Assembly: GCF_003576645.1 (NCBI RefSeq)
Contig: NC_044927.1
Location: 12,126,297 to 12,190,296 of the forward strand
Length of the DNA stretch: 64,000 nucleotides
Direction: 5' to 3'
Source of the DNA: Ipomoea triloba
Lineage: Eukaryota > Streptophyta > Magnoliopsida > Solanales > Convolvulaceae
The position numbers were made by a program, and so were the translations under genes. Each line of letters starts with the position of its first letter. Within the stretch, counting starts at the first letter, position 1. The notes beneath the pieces are model-generated. The model was not told where the DNA came from, made no database searches, and was given only the letters and a program-made list of their open reading frames with translations. Below, in pieces: positions 54,448 to 64,000 of this stretch.

Positions 54448-57369
54448 ATGGAGTGGAACCCTGAAACTGTACAATTCCTCTCCCAATGCTTCCTGAACAC
54501 ACTATCTCCAATGCCCCAACCTCGGCGCCAGGCTGAGGCGGGACTCGCGGAGGCCGCTGAGAAGCTCAACTACGGCCTCGTCGTGCTCCGCCTCGTGGCT
54601 GAGCCTTCGGTTGATGAGCAGATCCGACAAGCGGCCGCTGTGAACTTTAAGAATCACCTCAAGTTTCGATGGTCGCCGTCTCCTTCTGGACCTAATGCTC
54701 CCACCCCGGCTCCAATTGCGGACCCTGAGAAAGAGCAGATCAAAAGTTTGATTGTTTCGTTGATGATTAGTGCATCTCCGAGAATACAGTCTCAGCTCAG
54801 TGAAGCTTTGACTGTGATTGGGAAGCATGATTTTCCAAAAGCGTGGCCGACTTTGTTGCCTGAGCTCGTTCTGAGTCTTGACAAGTTGAGTCAGGCCAAT
54901 GATTATGCATCTGTTAATGGGGTATTAGCTACTCTGAATTCCTTGTTTAATAAGTTTCAGTATCAGTTTAAGACCAATGAGTTGCTCCTTGATCTTAAGT
55001 ACTGCCTTGATAATTTTGCAAAGCCATTGTTAGAAGTTTTTAAACGCACAGCAAATGTGATAGATCAGGCTGTGGCTTCTGGGTCTGCAACTGAAGCGAC
55101 CCTTAAGCCATACATAGAGTCTCAGAAGTTGTGCTGTGGGATATTCTATTCTTTGAATTTTCAAGAGTTGCCTGAATTTTTTGAGGACCATATGAATGAA
55201 TGGATGGTTGAGTTTAAGAAATATCTTACTGTGAAGTATCCTGCTCTCGAGGATAGTAGCAATGATGGGCTTGCAGTTGTTGATGATCTACGATCTGCTG
55301 TCTGTGAAAACATTAGCCTTTATATGGAGAAGGAGGAAGAACTGTTTCAAGGGTTTTTGAGTGGATTTGTGGAGGCTGTATGGAGTCTTCTTGTAGCTTC
55401 ATCTGCATCTTCCAGCCGGGAACAGCTGACTGTCAAAGCAATCAAGTTCTTGACAATTGTTAGCACTAGTATTCATCACACATTGTTTGCAAGAGACGAC
55501 ATTCAAGAACAGATTTGTCAAAGTATTGTCATTCCTAATGTAATGCTTAGGGATGAAGATGAGGAGTTGTTTGAAATGAACTATGTTGAGTTCATAAGGA
55601 GGGACATGGAAGGAAGTGATCTTGACACTAGGAGGAGGATTGCTTGTGAACTACTTAAGGGAATTGCAACTTTTTATAAGGAAAAAGTGACTGAGAAGGT
55701 ATCCCTTCAGATAAAGAATTGTTTAGCCATGTTTACTCAGAATCCTGCTGGACATTGGAAATTCAAAGACTGTGCTATCTATTTGGTTGTCTCCCTTGCG
55801 ATTAAAAAGGCAGGTGGTACTTCAGTGTCAACTGACCTGGTAGATGTGGAGAACTTTTTTGCATCTGTTATTGTTCCAGAGCTCCAAAGTCAGGATGTGA
55901 ATGCCTTTCCAATATTGAAGGCGGGTGCATTGAAGTTCTTTACTATGTTTAGAAATCAGATATCAAAACCCATTGCATTAGCACTACTTCCAGATGTTGT
56001 TCGTTTCCTTGGTGCAGACTCCAATGTGGTTCATTCTTATGCCGCAAGTTGCATTGAGAAGTTGTTGTTGGTCAAAGATGATGGCGCAAGAGCAAGGTAT
56101 ACAGCATCTGATATCAGTCCATTTTTGCTAGTGTTGATGACCAATCTTTTTAATGCCTTGAAGAAGCCAGAGTCTGAAGAGAATCAATACATAATGAAGT
56201 GTATTATGCGAGTGCTTGGTGCTGCAGAAATTTCTCGTGAGGTTGCTTTACCTTCCATAGCTGGTCTCACGCAAGTCCTGAACATAGTCTGTCAGAATCC
56301 AAAAAATCCTGTTTTCAACCACTACCTCTTTGAATCAGTGGCTGTTCTTATTAGAAGGGCCTGTGAGAGGGATCTCTCTCTTATATCTGCTTTTGAAGAA
56401 AGCTTGTTCCCTAGCCTCCAGATGATTTTGGAGAGAGATGTGAGTGAGTTCTTCCCTTATGCATTTCAACTGCTGGCTCAGCTTGTTGAGTTGAACAGGC
56501 CGCCCATTCCACAACACTACATGCAGATATTTGAGATTCTCCTTTTACCTGACTCCTGGAAAAAGTCTGCAAATGTTCCTGCTCTTGTGCGATTGCTCCA
56601 GGCATTTCTTCGGAAAGCACCTAATGAGCTTAATCAGCAGGGCAGGTTGTCAAGTGTCCTTGGGATATTTAATACACTGATATTTTCTCCAAGCACTGAT
56701 GAACAGGGATTCTATGTGCTGAATACAGTCATTGAAAACCTTGGGTTTGATGTTGTCTCACCATACGTAGGCCATATTTGGGCTGCCCTATTTAAACGGC
56801 TGCAGGAAAGAAAAACAGTGAAGTTTGTGAAGAATCTTGTGATATTTATGTCTCTTTTCCTGATTAAGCATGGCTGTCAAAATCTTGCAGCTTCAATTGA
56901 TGCTGTTCAGGCAAATTTATTTCGCACAATTGTGGAACAATTTTGGGTACCTAACCTTAAGTCAATCACTGGGTCAATTGAGCTCAAATTAACTGCAGCT
57001 GCTTCAACTAAACTTATATGCGAATCTCCATCATTATTGGATTCTGGGCTTTGGGGGAAGATGCTGGATAGTATAGTTACTCTTCTATCTAAGCCTGAGG
57101 ATGAGAGGGTAGAAGAGGAGCCTGAAGTTCCAGACTTTGGGGAGACAGGATATAGTGCTGCTTTTGTTCATCTATACAATGCTGGGAAGAGAGAAGAGGA
57201 CCCACTGATTGATATACAGGATCCAAAGCAATTTTTGGTTGCATCATTGGCTAATCTCTCTGCTCGTTGCCCTGGTCAGTACACCCAAGTTATAAGGGAA
57301 AATCTTCTCCCAGCAAATCAGGCGGCGTTACTTCAGCTTTGCAACTCTTATAATCTGTCAATAGTTTGA
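54448..57369 (+). CDS. CAS: Exportin-2 / cellular apoptosis susceptibility protein (CAS, CSE1)
   Basis: Returns importin-alpha from nucleus to cytoplasm with Ran-GTP, thus sustaining protein import. One uninterrupted frame of 973 residues; the Arabidopsis homologue, from memory, is also intronless and of almost the same length. Residues about 27-100 form the importin-beta N-terminal domain ([40 protein letters not shown]), which contacts Ran. The Cse1 domain (about 155-530, [33 protein letters not shown]) and the CAS/CSE1 C-terminal HEAT repeats follow, ending CNSYNLSIV. The start [19 protein letters not shown] matches the conserved beginning of the family. No defects. No transposon sequence lies inside it, unlike the intron-bearing neighbours. 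Confidence 0.97.
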   Translation: MEWNPETVQFLSQCFLNTLSPMPQPRRQAEAGLAEAAEKLNYGLVVLRLVAEPSVDEQIRQAAAVNFKNHLKFRWSPSPSGPNAPTPAPIADPEKEQIKSLIVSLMISASPRIQSQLSEALTVIGKHDFPKAWPTLLPELVLSLDKLSQANDYASVNGVLATLNSLFNKFQYQFKTNELLLDLKYCLDNFAKPLLEVFKRTANVIDQAVASGSATEATLKPYIESQKLCCGIFYSLNFQELPEFFEDHMNEWMVEFKKYLTVKYPALEDSSNDGLAVVDDLRSAVCENISLYMEKEEELFQGFLSGFVEAVWSLLVASSASSSREQLTVKAIKFLTIVSTSIHHTLFARDDIQEQICQSIVIPNVMLRDEDEELFEMNYVEFIRRDMEGSDLDTRRRIACELLKGIATFYKEKVTEKVSLQIKNCLAMFTQNPAGHWKFKDCAIYLVVSLAIKKAGGTSVSTDLVDVENFFASVIVPELQSQDVNAFPILKAGALKFFTMFRNQISKPIALALLPDVVRFLGADSNVVHSYAASCIEKLLLVKDDGARARYTASDISPFLLVLMTNLFNALKKPESEENQYIMKCIMRVLGAAEISREVALPSIAGLTQVLNIVCQNPKNPVFNHYLFESVAVLIRRACERDLSLISAFEESLFPSLQMILERDVSEFFPYAFQLLAQLVELNRPPIPQHYMQIFEILLLPDSWKKSANVPALVRLLQAFLRKAPNELNQQGRLSSVLGIFNTLIFSPSTDEQGFYVLNTVIENLGFDVVSPYVGHIWAALFKRLQERKTVKFVKNLVIFMSLFLIKHGCQNLAASIDAVQANLFRTIVEQFWVPNLKSITGSIELKLTAAASTKLICESPSLLDSGLWGKMLDSIVTLLSKPEDERVEEEPEVPDFGETGYSAAFVHLYNAGKREEDPLIDIQDPKQFLVASLANLSARCPGQYTQVIRENLLPANQAALLQLCNSYNLSIV

Positions 57370-59311
57370 GTCTGAAGATATTCCATGGTATGGTTTTCCT
57401 TGGAATATAAGTTCTCTGCATAATTACCTTGTTATACTATCCAACTAATGATTCACTTCCTATGCATTAAATGGTGATTAAGTCTGATAACTGTTTGTTT
57501 TCCATCATAGTGATTTCTCTTGCTAGATGAAGTGTTCATGCATTTTCTTTCCTTTTCTTGGTTTGGCCAACGTTATCGTTCAAAATCACCTTACTGCTAA
57601 ATAATCTTAAAGAGAAATAAATGACAGTTAAAATGGTACTTTGTACCAGATTGTTATGCTTATTTTAATTCTCTATCTTGTATAATAGGGCAATGATAAT
57701 ATTAGGGGTGTGTGTGTGTGTGTAGATACACACATTTGTGGAAGAAAAATCTAGGTGAACAACAGGAATTAAGAGATTTCCTCATTTCCCCCCTGCAGCC
57801 ATGTTTAACTCCGTTTTTATATGCATATGGTAGCCAAATTGTAAAATTCTATTACTCATAAATTTACTTATAGAAGACCAATTTATTGAGCATTTCTTAT
57901 ACATACTTCATTTTACACAATTCTTTTAGACTTCTATTTGACTATTATTTCGATATGTCCTGTATTTTAGTAAGATGGTCATGAATGCAAATGGTGCTAC
58001 AAGTTACTTGATGCAAATGTCTTCTACTTTTTTTCATATGGTGCATTTAAAAAAAAAAAAAAAAGAAATTGGCAACCATTGTTCTCTCTTCTTATGCCTA
58101 ACTATCCATTGATTCAACTTTCAGGATGCCATTTCTCTTTATTTGCTGTCACGGATTGTGTGAGGTCTCAGGTCTGGTCCTCTTTTTTGATGCATTTGCA
58201 GTCAATGGTCACAAAGAATCAACATCGTACTCTTCTAGATTGTCTTGAATGTTTCAGAGTTGGTGTATCTGAATGGTCATAATGTTGTTTTCGACATACT
58301 TTCTTGGTGGCAGTAGCTTGGCGCCACAATTTTGGGTTGGGAATATGAGTCGGGGGCACATGCTTTTCCGGAGCAAATGGTAACTGCTTCACTGTGGATC
58401 GTTTGCTTAGAGTTTATCCTTTTTGTATGCCCCCTCCCTTATTTTTCTTCGTGGTTTAGTCAATGAGAATGGACAAATATTTTTGAGAAATGGATTTCTT
58501 CTCAGGGTTTTGGTGGATATATATATATATTCCATACACTTTACATTTGTGTGATGAAAATCTACATGACCTTATGGAAAATGTCTACATCAAACGTTTT
58601 TCTTTAAGAAAAACACACCATTAATATTAATTCAAGAAAAACACACCATTAATATGAATATTGCTTCCTTTGCCAAAGTATGGGCAACCATATTTTCGGA
58701 TTATTTAGCAAATACAAAGCTAACTAACATCAAGAAAACATTTAGGAGTAGGATTAAAAGAGTTCAAGTAACATTTTTCTTTGTGAATCTTTGCTGGATA
58801 TCCTATTCCAATTGTTATATCATGGGCTAGGGTTCATGATATAAAAGTTTTTGTATATGTATATCTTGATAATTGCTGACACATAATATAATAAAACAGG
58901 TACAAAAATTATCAATTGCAAACACAGAATGCGTCAACTACAAATACAAAATTTAAAAGTTATTTTTAGACCAAAATTTACCTTGCATTGCAAGGTAGAC
59001 TCTGGTTCATGGTATAATTTGTATCTTACTTATAGATGCCTGGTACTAATATTGCTAATGGTTGCTAATGTTAAATTACAGAGGCCAAAATGGTAAAGGC
59101 ATACACTTCCCCATTTCTAGCAAGCCGCTAATCACTCGGGTTGAAGGGACTAAACTAAAGTGCAGAATATGAAACAAAAAATTTACTTGACAAAAAAAAA
59201 AAAAAAAAAGCATACTCCGTAATTTATTAATAATAATCAACAGTATCTACTCCCAGCAGTATCAAATACAATGACTCCATTAAAAAAAATATAGTACTTC
59301 GAATGAAGTAT
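57370..59311. other. CAS 3' UTR and intergenic sequence
   Basis: The CAS 3' UTR probably extends a few hundred bases. A TG run lies at 57711-57722, a 20-base A run at 58049 and a second A run at about 59190. A direct repeat AAGAAAAACACACCATTAAT occurs at about 58605 and 58633. 58978-59025 carries the ACCTTGCATTGCAAGGT palindrome related to 20152. No further gene was recognised. Confidence 0.5.
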
Positions 59312-62076
59312 CTACAGAGAGAGTTGGATGGATGATAATAACAACAAAACTGCAAAACCTGCTACAAGCACCAATATTCCCGGCAACAACTCGGGTGAGA
59401 AGGAGGTGGCTATCTGGATGCTAAAGTTACAGTTTGCCTGAGATATGTTCACGTCAGTCACCATAGCCAGACCTTGAAAGTTGCAGCTGAACTCATCTTG
59501 ATTCTGCACCTGAAAGTACATATTGAACGCGTACGACGCATTACCGTTGGCATCCAACCCGTTGCACGAAGACCCGTACCCAAGCGCCGTGCAATCTGAA
59601 AACGTGCAGGCGTAGTTGATGTTGTCCGCAAGTTTGCTCAAGTCCTTGGCATCTGGCCTGAGCCTGCACCATTTATTCGGGAGGTATTTCACGTCTTGCG
59701 CCCCCGCAAGAAGTTTGTCTTGTCCTTGCCCCGTAAGGTCCATTGGGAACTTTGGCTGCCCGTCGTACCTAAAAATCCCCCAGTGGCGCTCAAAGTTACC
59801 AGGCGCTATACTCTTAATATCCTCATCAATCAACCCGAACAAGTATACCTCCATGTATCCGGGCCGAAGTGGTGTTCCTTTGTTGGCTGCTAATCTCGGT
59901 AAAAGTCCTTTGTAGAATCTATAGGCCAAGTTCACATTGGCATTCCTATCACCTTCAGTTGGCCATCCCACTTCCCCAACCAAAACCGGCATGTCACCAT
60001 ACCCGGCTGCCTTTAGGGCCGAAACCAGAGTATCATAGTTGGCATCGAACACATTAGTGTATTGGATCCCATTATCCACTATGGGATTGGCCGCCCCATC
60101 AAAGAACGCAAAGTCGACTGGGAAGTGTTCATTCGCATACAAACTTAAGAAGGGGTATATGTTTACCGTGAAGGGTGCATTGTTCTGGTGCAGGAACCCA
60201 ACAATCTGGTTCATCTGTTCACTAATATCTTGCCGAAATCTACCAGCAGAGGGTACAGCATTGTCTTCAGGCGAGTTGTAAACATCGGCATTTAATGGTA
60301 CTGTTGCCTTAACGTTGTCCCCGACTCCAGCATCATTTAGAGCATTTTGAATGTTTTGAAGCGCCGGAAAGGTTGTGTTAATGAATGAGTTGTTATAAGA
60401 TGTGAGGAAAGGCTCATTACCAACTGCAACATACCTGCAAACAGATTGAGATGTAAGCAAGATTACAAGAGTTTTATATAAACAATCAAATGCTTAATAT
60501 TCCCAAAAAAATAGAAATTCGAAAAAATTGTGCAAACACAACTGCCCATAACAGCTTGCATTGTCTACTTCCTTTCAACATTACCATTAAAGATGTTCTC
60601 AAAAAAAAAAAACATTACCATTAAAGATTCAACTTTCTAATCAGAACAAAATATTGGACATTTGGCCCCACAGATCACATGATACTGACATCATGTTGAC
60701 AGAATGGGGCTGTTTTCTAAATTAAAGGCAACGCGTTAACAGGAAAAAATCAATCTTTTCATAACTTTATTGTTTGAATACAAGCACAAAAGACGAGAAT
60801 AAGATAATATCATGCTGATTAACTGAAACTTCTTACCTCCCCTCAATGTACTATTAACATACGCTCCACTAGATAACACCTTTCGTATCCTTTACCAAAT
60901 GTTAGTGCCTAAGATACTTTCAACCTATGTATACTACAGGCTCAAGCAAAACAGATAGTTCTACAAAATTTTATCATGCATTGAGAAGATTTTGAGTTTG
61001 ACCAAGAAACGGGGAGTATATTATCCATCACATAATATAATATATCTGAATATGAGTAAGTTTTGTATATAATATACACCGACCGATAGTTCAACTTATC
61101 ATCTAAAAGAAAGACAAGTGGTGGCTTTGTGAGGTAAAAATAAGACTTAATTGAAGCAATGTATATGTCTAAAGTTATAATTCCTAAAAAATCAGATTAG
61201 AGAAACTGAAACATAAAACCTTCAAAGCACATTGGAATGTGGGGATCCCAAAATTTGAAAACCAATAAACAGCACCCAACCCTCTACACAGATCCACAAA
61301 TTATGCATACACATTAAATACTATATTACTGGATTGCTTTGCTTTCTTTTTTTAATGAAGAAGGATGGCTTTTTGCAACAAACAAACACAAAACATAAAA
61401 ATAGATACTCCCATGAACTTTTTCTTTCCTTTTTTTCTTTTTCAGTAAAGCAAAGTGTTTGTCATAGATAGATATAATAAAGCCTAATGAAGCAGACCAA
61501 GAATACATGAAGGGAAAGAAACACAACCCTTTAAGTTCATATAGTGCAAGATTCACAAGAAGTTGAATTGAATTCATCCAAAAAATCACAGAGAGTGGCA
61601 ATGGCAGTGGAGTGATAAGTGTTTATTGATTTGAATTTTGAAGTGAATCAACCATATAATATATCCACAGAGACACACACTTAAGTAAATAATTTGAAAC
61701 AAGGAAAGGAAAGGAAAGGGGAAGCATATATGTATGTATACTTGATGTTGACACCTCCTTTGAAGTTATAGCGAGTGACATTGCGTTTGACCCAATCCTT
61801 AGCTCTATCATAATCATTCATGGCAAGAAGCTGGTCATTGGGTATGGCCACCATGACCTCAATATCTGTCCCTGCAAGAGCACTCATGCTGGACTGATCA
61901 GCATCAAACAGTTTAACCTTCTGAATCCCATTGTCTTTCAGCATCTGCACCACCGTCTTAGGCGGCAGTTTGTGGCTCGCCATGGTTCCCCAGTTCACCC
62001 CTAACCCTTCAACACTCAACCCACTACTAATCATCAATAAAACTACTACACAACAACAAATCCCAATCCTAAACAT
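59312..62076 (-). CDS. Glucan endo-1,3-beta-glucosidase (GH17) with X8/CBM43 and GPI-type tail
   Basis: Cleaves beta-1,3-glucan (callose) at the cell surface; related GPI-anchored forms act at plasmodesmata and walls. Two exons, 62076-61742 and 60434-59312, give 485 residues. Signal peptide [20 protein letters not shown] (1-20 or so). GH17 domain from about 25 with VNWGTMA; acid/base Glu119 in YVAVGNEPF and nucleophile Glu266 in [12 protein letters not shown]8 (CBM43) domain about 367-450: WCRLRPD, then a six-Cys pattern. A hydrophobic C-terminus ([18 protein letters not shown], about 462-479) after a Ser/Thr region fits a GPI anchor signal. The ATG at 62074-62076 is used because it opens directly into the signal peptide. 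The intron is 1,307 bp. Domain order matches the At5g58090/At4g31140-like group, from memory. Confidence 0.94.
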
Positions 62077-62690
62077 TTTTCCTTCCCAAAATGGGGAACG
62101 GATCTTGTCTTGATTCAAACTATATACAACTCTCTCTGTCTGTCTGGGAATAAAGATCGGATCTTTTCGCTATCAAAACCTGAAATTGCCCACAAATACT
62201 GATTCTTCGTTCGGGGTTTTGCTTTTCACACAAACTAATTTCAGAGCAATGCACCCTTTGCTGACAAGAAATGGTGATTCTTGAAATCTTGAATGGGATT
62301 TATGCTGAAGGAGAAAAACCCAAAGAGATTACAGTAATATATACGAGTTCAGAGAAGAAGAAGAAGAAGAAGAAGGACAACAACAACAAAGAAAAACCCA
62401 GAGAGGTTAAAAAGAGAGTTTGGATGGATTAGGAATGTGACTGAGATTTTCCAAAAAAAAAAAATGGAATGCGACTGAGAGAGCTGTAGAAAGGTAGGAA
62501 CAACGTGGGTGTGAAACCTCAAGTCCAAAGCCAACTGCCACAACGTTGTTTGTACGAATGTATATGTAGATGATGTGTTGTACAATACAATTCTTCACGG
62601 TTTGAACTCACGAAAGCTTCCTAAACGCGGAGCCGAATAAGCATACTACTTTTGGTACACACTTTTTATTTAGGTATAAGGCTTTAGTAT
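62077..62690 (-). promoter_or_regulatory. 5' leader and promoter region of the glucanase gene; GAA repeat
   Basis: On plus, GAAGAAGAAGAAGAAGAAG (62355-62373) and CAACAACAACAA follow each other, so the transcript leader would contain a CTT/TTC-rich tract. CT-rich leaders are common in plants. No certain TATA box was located. Confidence 0.4.
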
Positions 62691-62692
62691 AA

Positions 62693-63115
62693 GGGTGTGT
62701 TTGGAAGCCCGGAAAATGATTTCCAGAAATCATTTTTCGGGCTTCGTGTGTTTGACAACAGCAGGAAAACGTGGTCAACGGAAAATGTTTTCCGTTGACC
62801 ACGGAAAATCAATGCAAAATTCCGGAAAACAACTTCCGGACAAAAGTTCGGAAGTCGTTTTTCGGAAATGGGAACAAGGCTCCAAAGCGAGGAGGGAGTC
62901 GTCCCTCCTCAGTCGGCGGACTGGTTTCCGTCGGAAACCGGGCAGCTGCCGTCCTTTTTTTTTTTTTTAAATATTTTTAATTAATTAATTTAAAATAAAT
63001 ATTATTAGTTTATATATTTTTATATTTTAAATAAAATAATAAAAATATATAATTATATATTTCTACTCATTTTCCACTCATTTTCCGGAAAATTTGAATC
63101 AACGTGCAAACATAT
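62693..63115. mobile_element. Probable MITE of the GTGTGTTTGGAA type
   Basis: Starts GGGTGTGTTTGGAAGCCCGG; contains several palindromic pairs (GGAAAATGTTTTCC; ATGATTTCCAGAAATCAT) and a GC-rich segment, then a T run (62957-62969) and an AT-rich part with TTTTCCGGAAAA near the right end. A related start is at 52876. Right end approximate; no TSD. Confidence 0.5.
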
Positions 63116-63244
63116 TATATTATTGGATTTCTTTCTTTACAAAATTTATTCAGGAAAAAAAATGTTAATTTGAACTGTAGATTACGCTTATTTTGCCAAC
63201 CTTCACTTATATTTTTTATTAAGATTTCAAAATTATTATTTGTA

Positions 63245-63691
63245 TATTAAACACTTGTGTGAGACCGTCTCACGGATCCTTATTCGTGAGACGGGTCGGG
63301 TCGGGTCAAATCACCATGCAGATGTCATACTTATATGTGCAAATCTCACACTTATATGCTCAAATATAACACTAATCAAAAATACAATTTTTGTTACTTA
63401 TAAGAGAAAAAGTAATACATTTTTCATAATAAGTAATGTTGACAAGTGCCTTTCACTTATAAGGGCAAATATAATACTTTTGAGGAAAAATGTAATACTT
63501 TTAAATCGAAATGTAAAAGTATTGTATTTTCCCTTAAAAGTATTACATTTAACCTAATAAGTAACAAAAATTTTATTCCTGATTAGTACTACATTTGAGC
63601 ATATAAGTATGAAATTTGTGTATATAAGTGTTACATTTGCATCTTGACCCGACCCGACCAGGCCCGTCTCATGGTTAGACGGTCTCACACA
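63245..63691. mobile_element. TTGTGTGAG family element, copy D
   Basis: About 447 bp; left CACTTGTGTGAGACCGTCTC, right GACGGTCTCACACATATTTTTGCC. Flanking 9-mers TTATTTGTA (63236-63244) and TTTTTTGTA (63692-63700) differ at one base. It contains the longest internal region of the four copies and an uninterrupted version of the insertion points used in copy C. The 105-codon frame across it is chance. Confidence 0.75.
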
Positions 63692-64000
63692 TATTTTTGC
63701 CTTTTTTGTATTGATTCCTAACCAGTAACTAATCAGGTATTAATTTATTATGATTAATTATTAATTTTGAACTTTAAATAATATCAAATAATTAATGACA
63801 CATTTTAGAGTTAAAACTCTACAACACTTTGATTTTTCTTTAAAAGTATGCACTAAAGATGAGAACTCATCTATTATTGATTAGTATCGAATGGTAGGTT
63901 ATTTGAAGTGTCAAGTTTATTTTATTTGAGAGTTGGGTAAATTTTTTTTAAGAGTTCAATTACATTTTTCACGTATAAATAAATGTCCCATTTAACTATT
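63692..64000. other. Gene-free AT-rich end of window
   Basis: AT-rich sequence, nothing recognised. Confidence 0.55.

Noticed and set aside
54502..54828. 108-codon frame on the minus strand in CAS
   Set aside because: Antisense shadow of the CAS coding sequence; no independent features.
63240..63557. 105-codon frame near the right end
   Set aside because: Lies within TTGTGTGAG element copy D; the same peptide words appear in copies A and B through the repeat only.

Overview
The window is nuclear DNA from a flowering plant, almost certainly a eudicot. It is AT-rich and rich in transposons, with single-copy genes that have ordinary GT-AG introns and plant-type proteins: alpha-expansins, a cytosolic pyruvate kinase, CAS/exportin-2, and a GH17-X8 glucanase. 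The species cannot be fixed from the sequence alone.

Layout. 1-3.6 kb is the decayed end of a Helitron encoding a Rep-helicase. 3.6-9.3 kb is degenerate repeat debris, including a LINE tail and a possible gypsy remnant. 9.3-11.5 kb is a non-autonomous Helitron carrying two nested inverted-repeat elements. 11.7-15.1 kb is a Copia retrotransposon with recognisable LTRs and target-site duplication (TSD), itself split by a GC-rich element. 16.5-24.1 kb holds two same-strand alpha-expansin genes with inverted-repeat elements in their second introns. 28.0-30.2 kb is a two-exon pyruvate kinase gene (minus). 30.8-33.9 kb holds two further inverted-repeat elements, one of them a three-layer nest. 34.6-37.9 kb is a six-exon gene (minus) for a 144-residue membrane protein of unknown function. 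38.5-39.7 kb is a long-TIR (terminal inverted repeat) element with a Tourist-like element inside it. 40.1-41.6 kb is a short Helitron carrying part of an RPA-like OB-fold. 45.0-47.4 kb is a nine-exon RPA1-like gene (minus). 48.1-52.6 kb holds a LINE tail, a CACCTTAAG minisatellite and a sister copy of the 9.3-kb Helitron, which carries a Pack-MULE-like element. 54.4-57.4 kb is the intronless CAS/CSE1 gene. 59.3-62.1 kb is the GH17-X8 glucanase gene (minus). The window ends with two more short elements.

How it fits together. The host genes are unrelated housekeeping and cell-wall genes: glycolysis, recycling of importin-alpha, wall loosening and beta-1,3-glucan turnover. The strongest theme is the history of insertion. 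At least seven inverted-repeat elements are flanked by 9-bp (sometimes 9-10-bp) direct repeats typical of Mutator-like (MULE) transposition. Several lie in introns, and several can be checked against an uninterrupted copy inside the window. The most unusual coding observation is that both expansins continue 40-51 residues beyond the normal family C-terminus into a hydrophobic tail.
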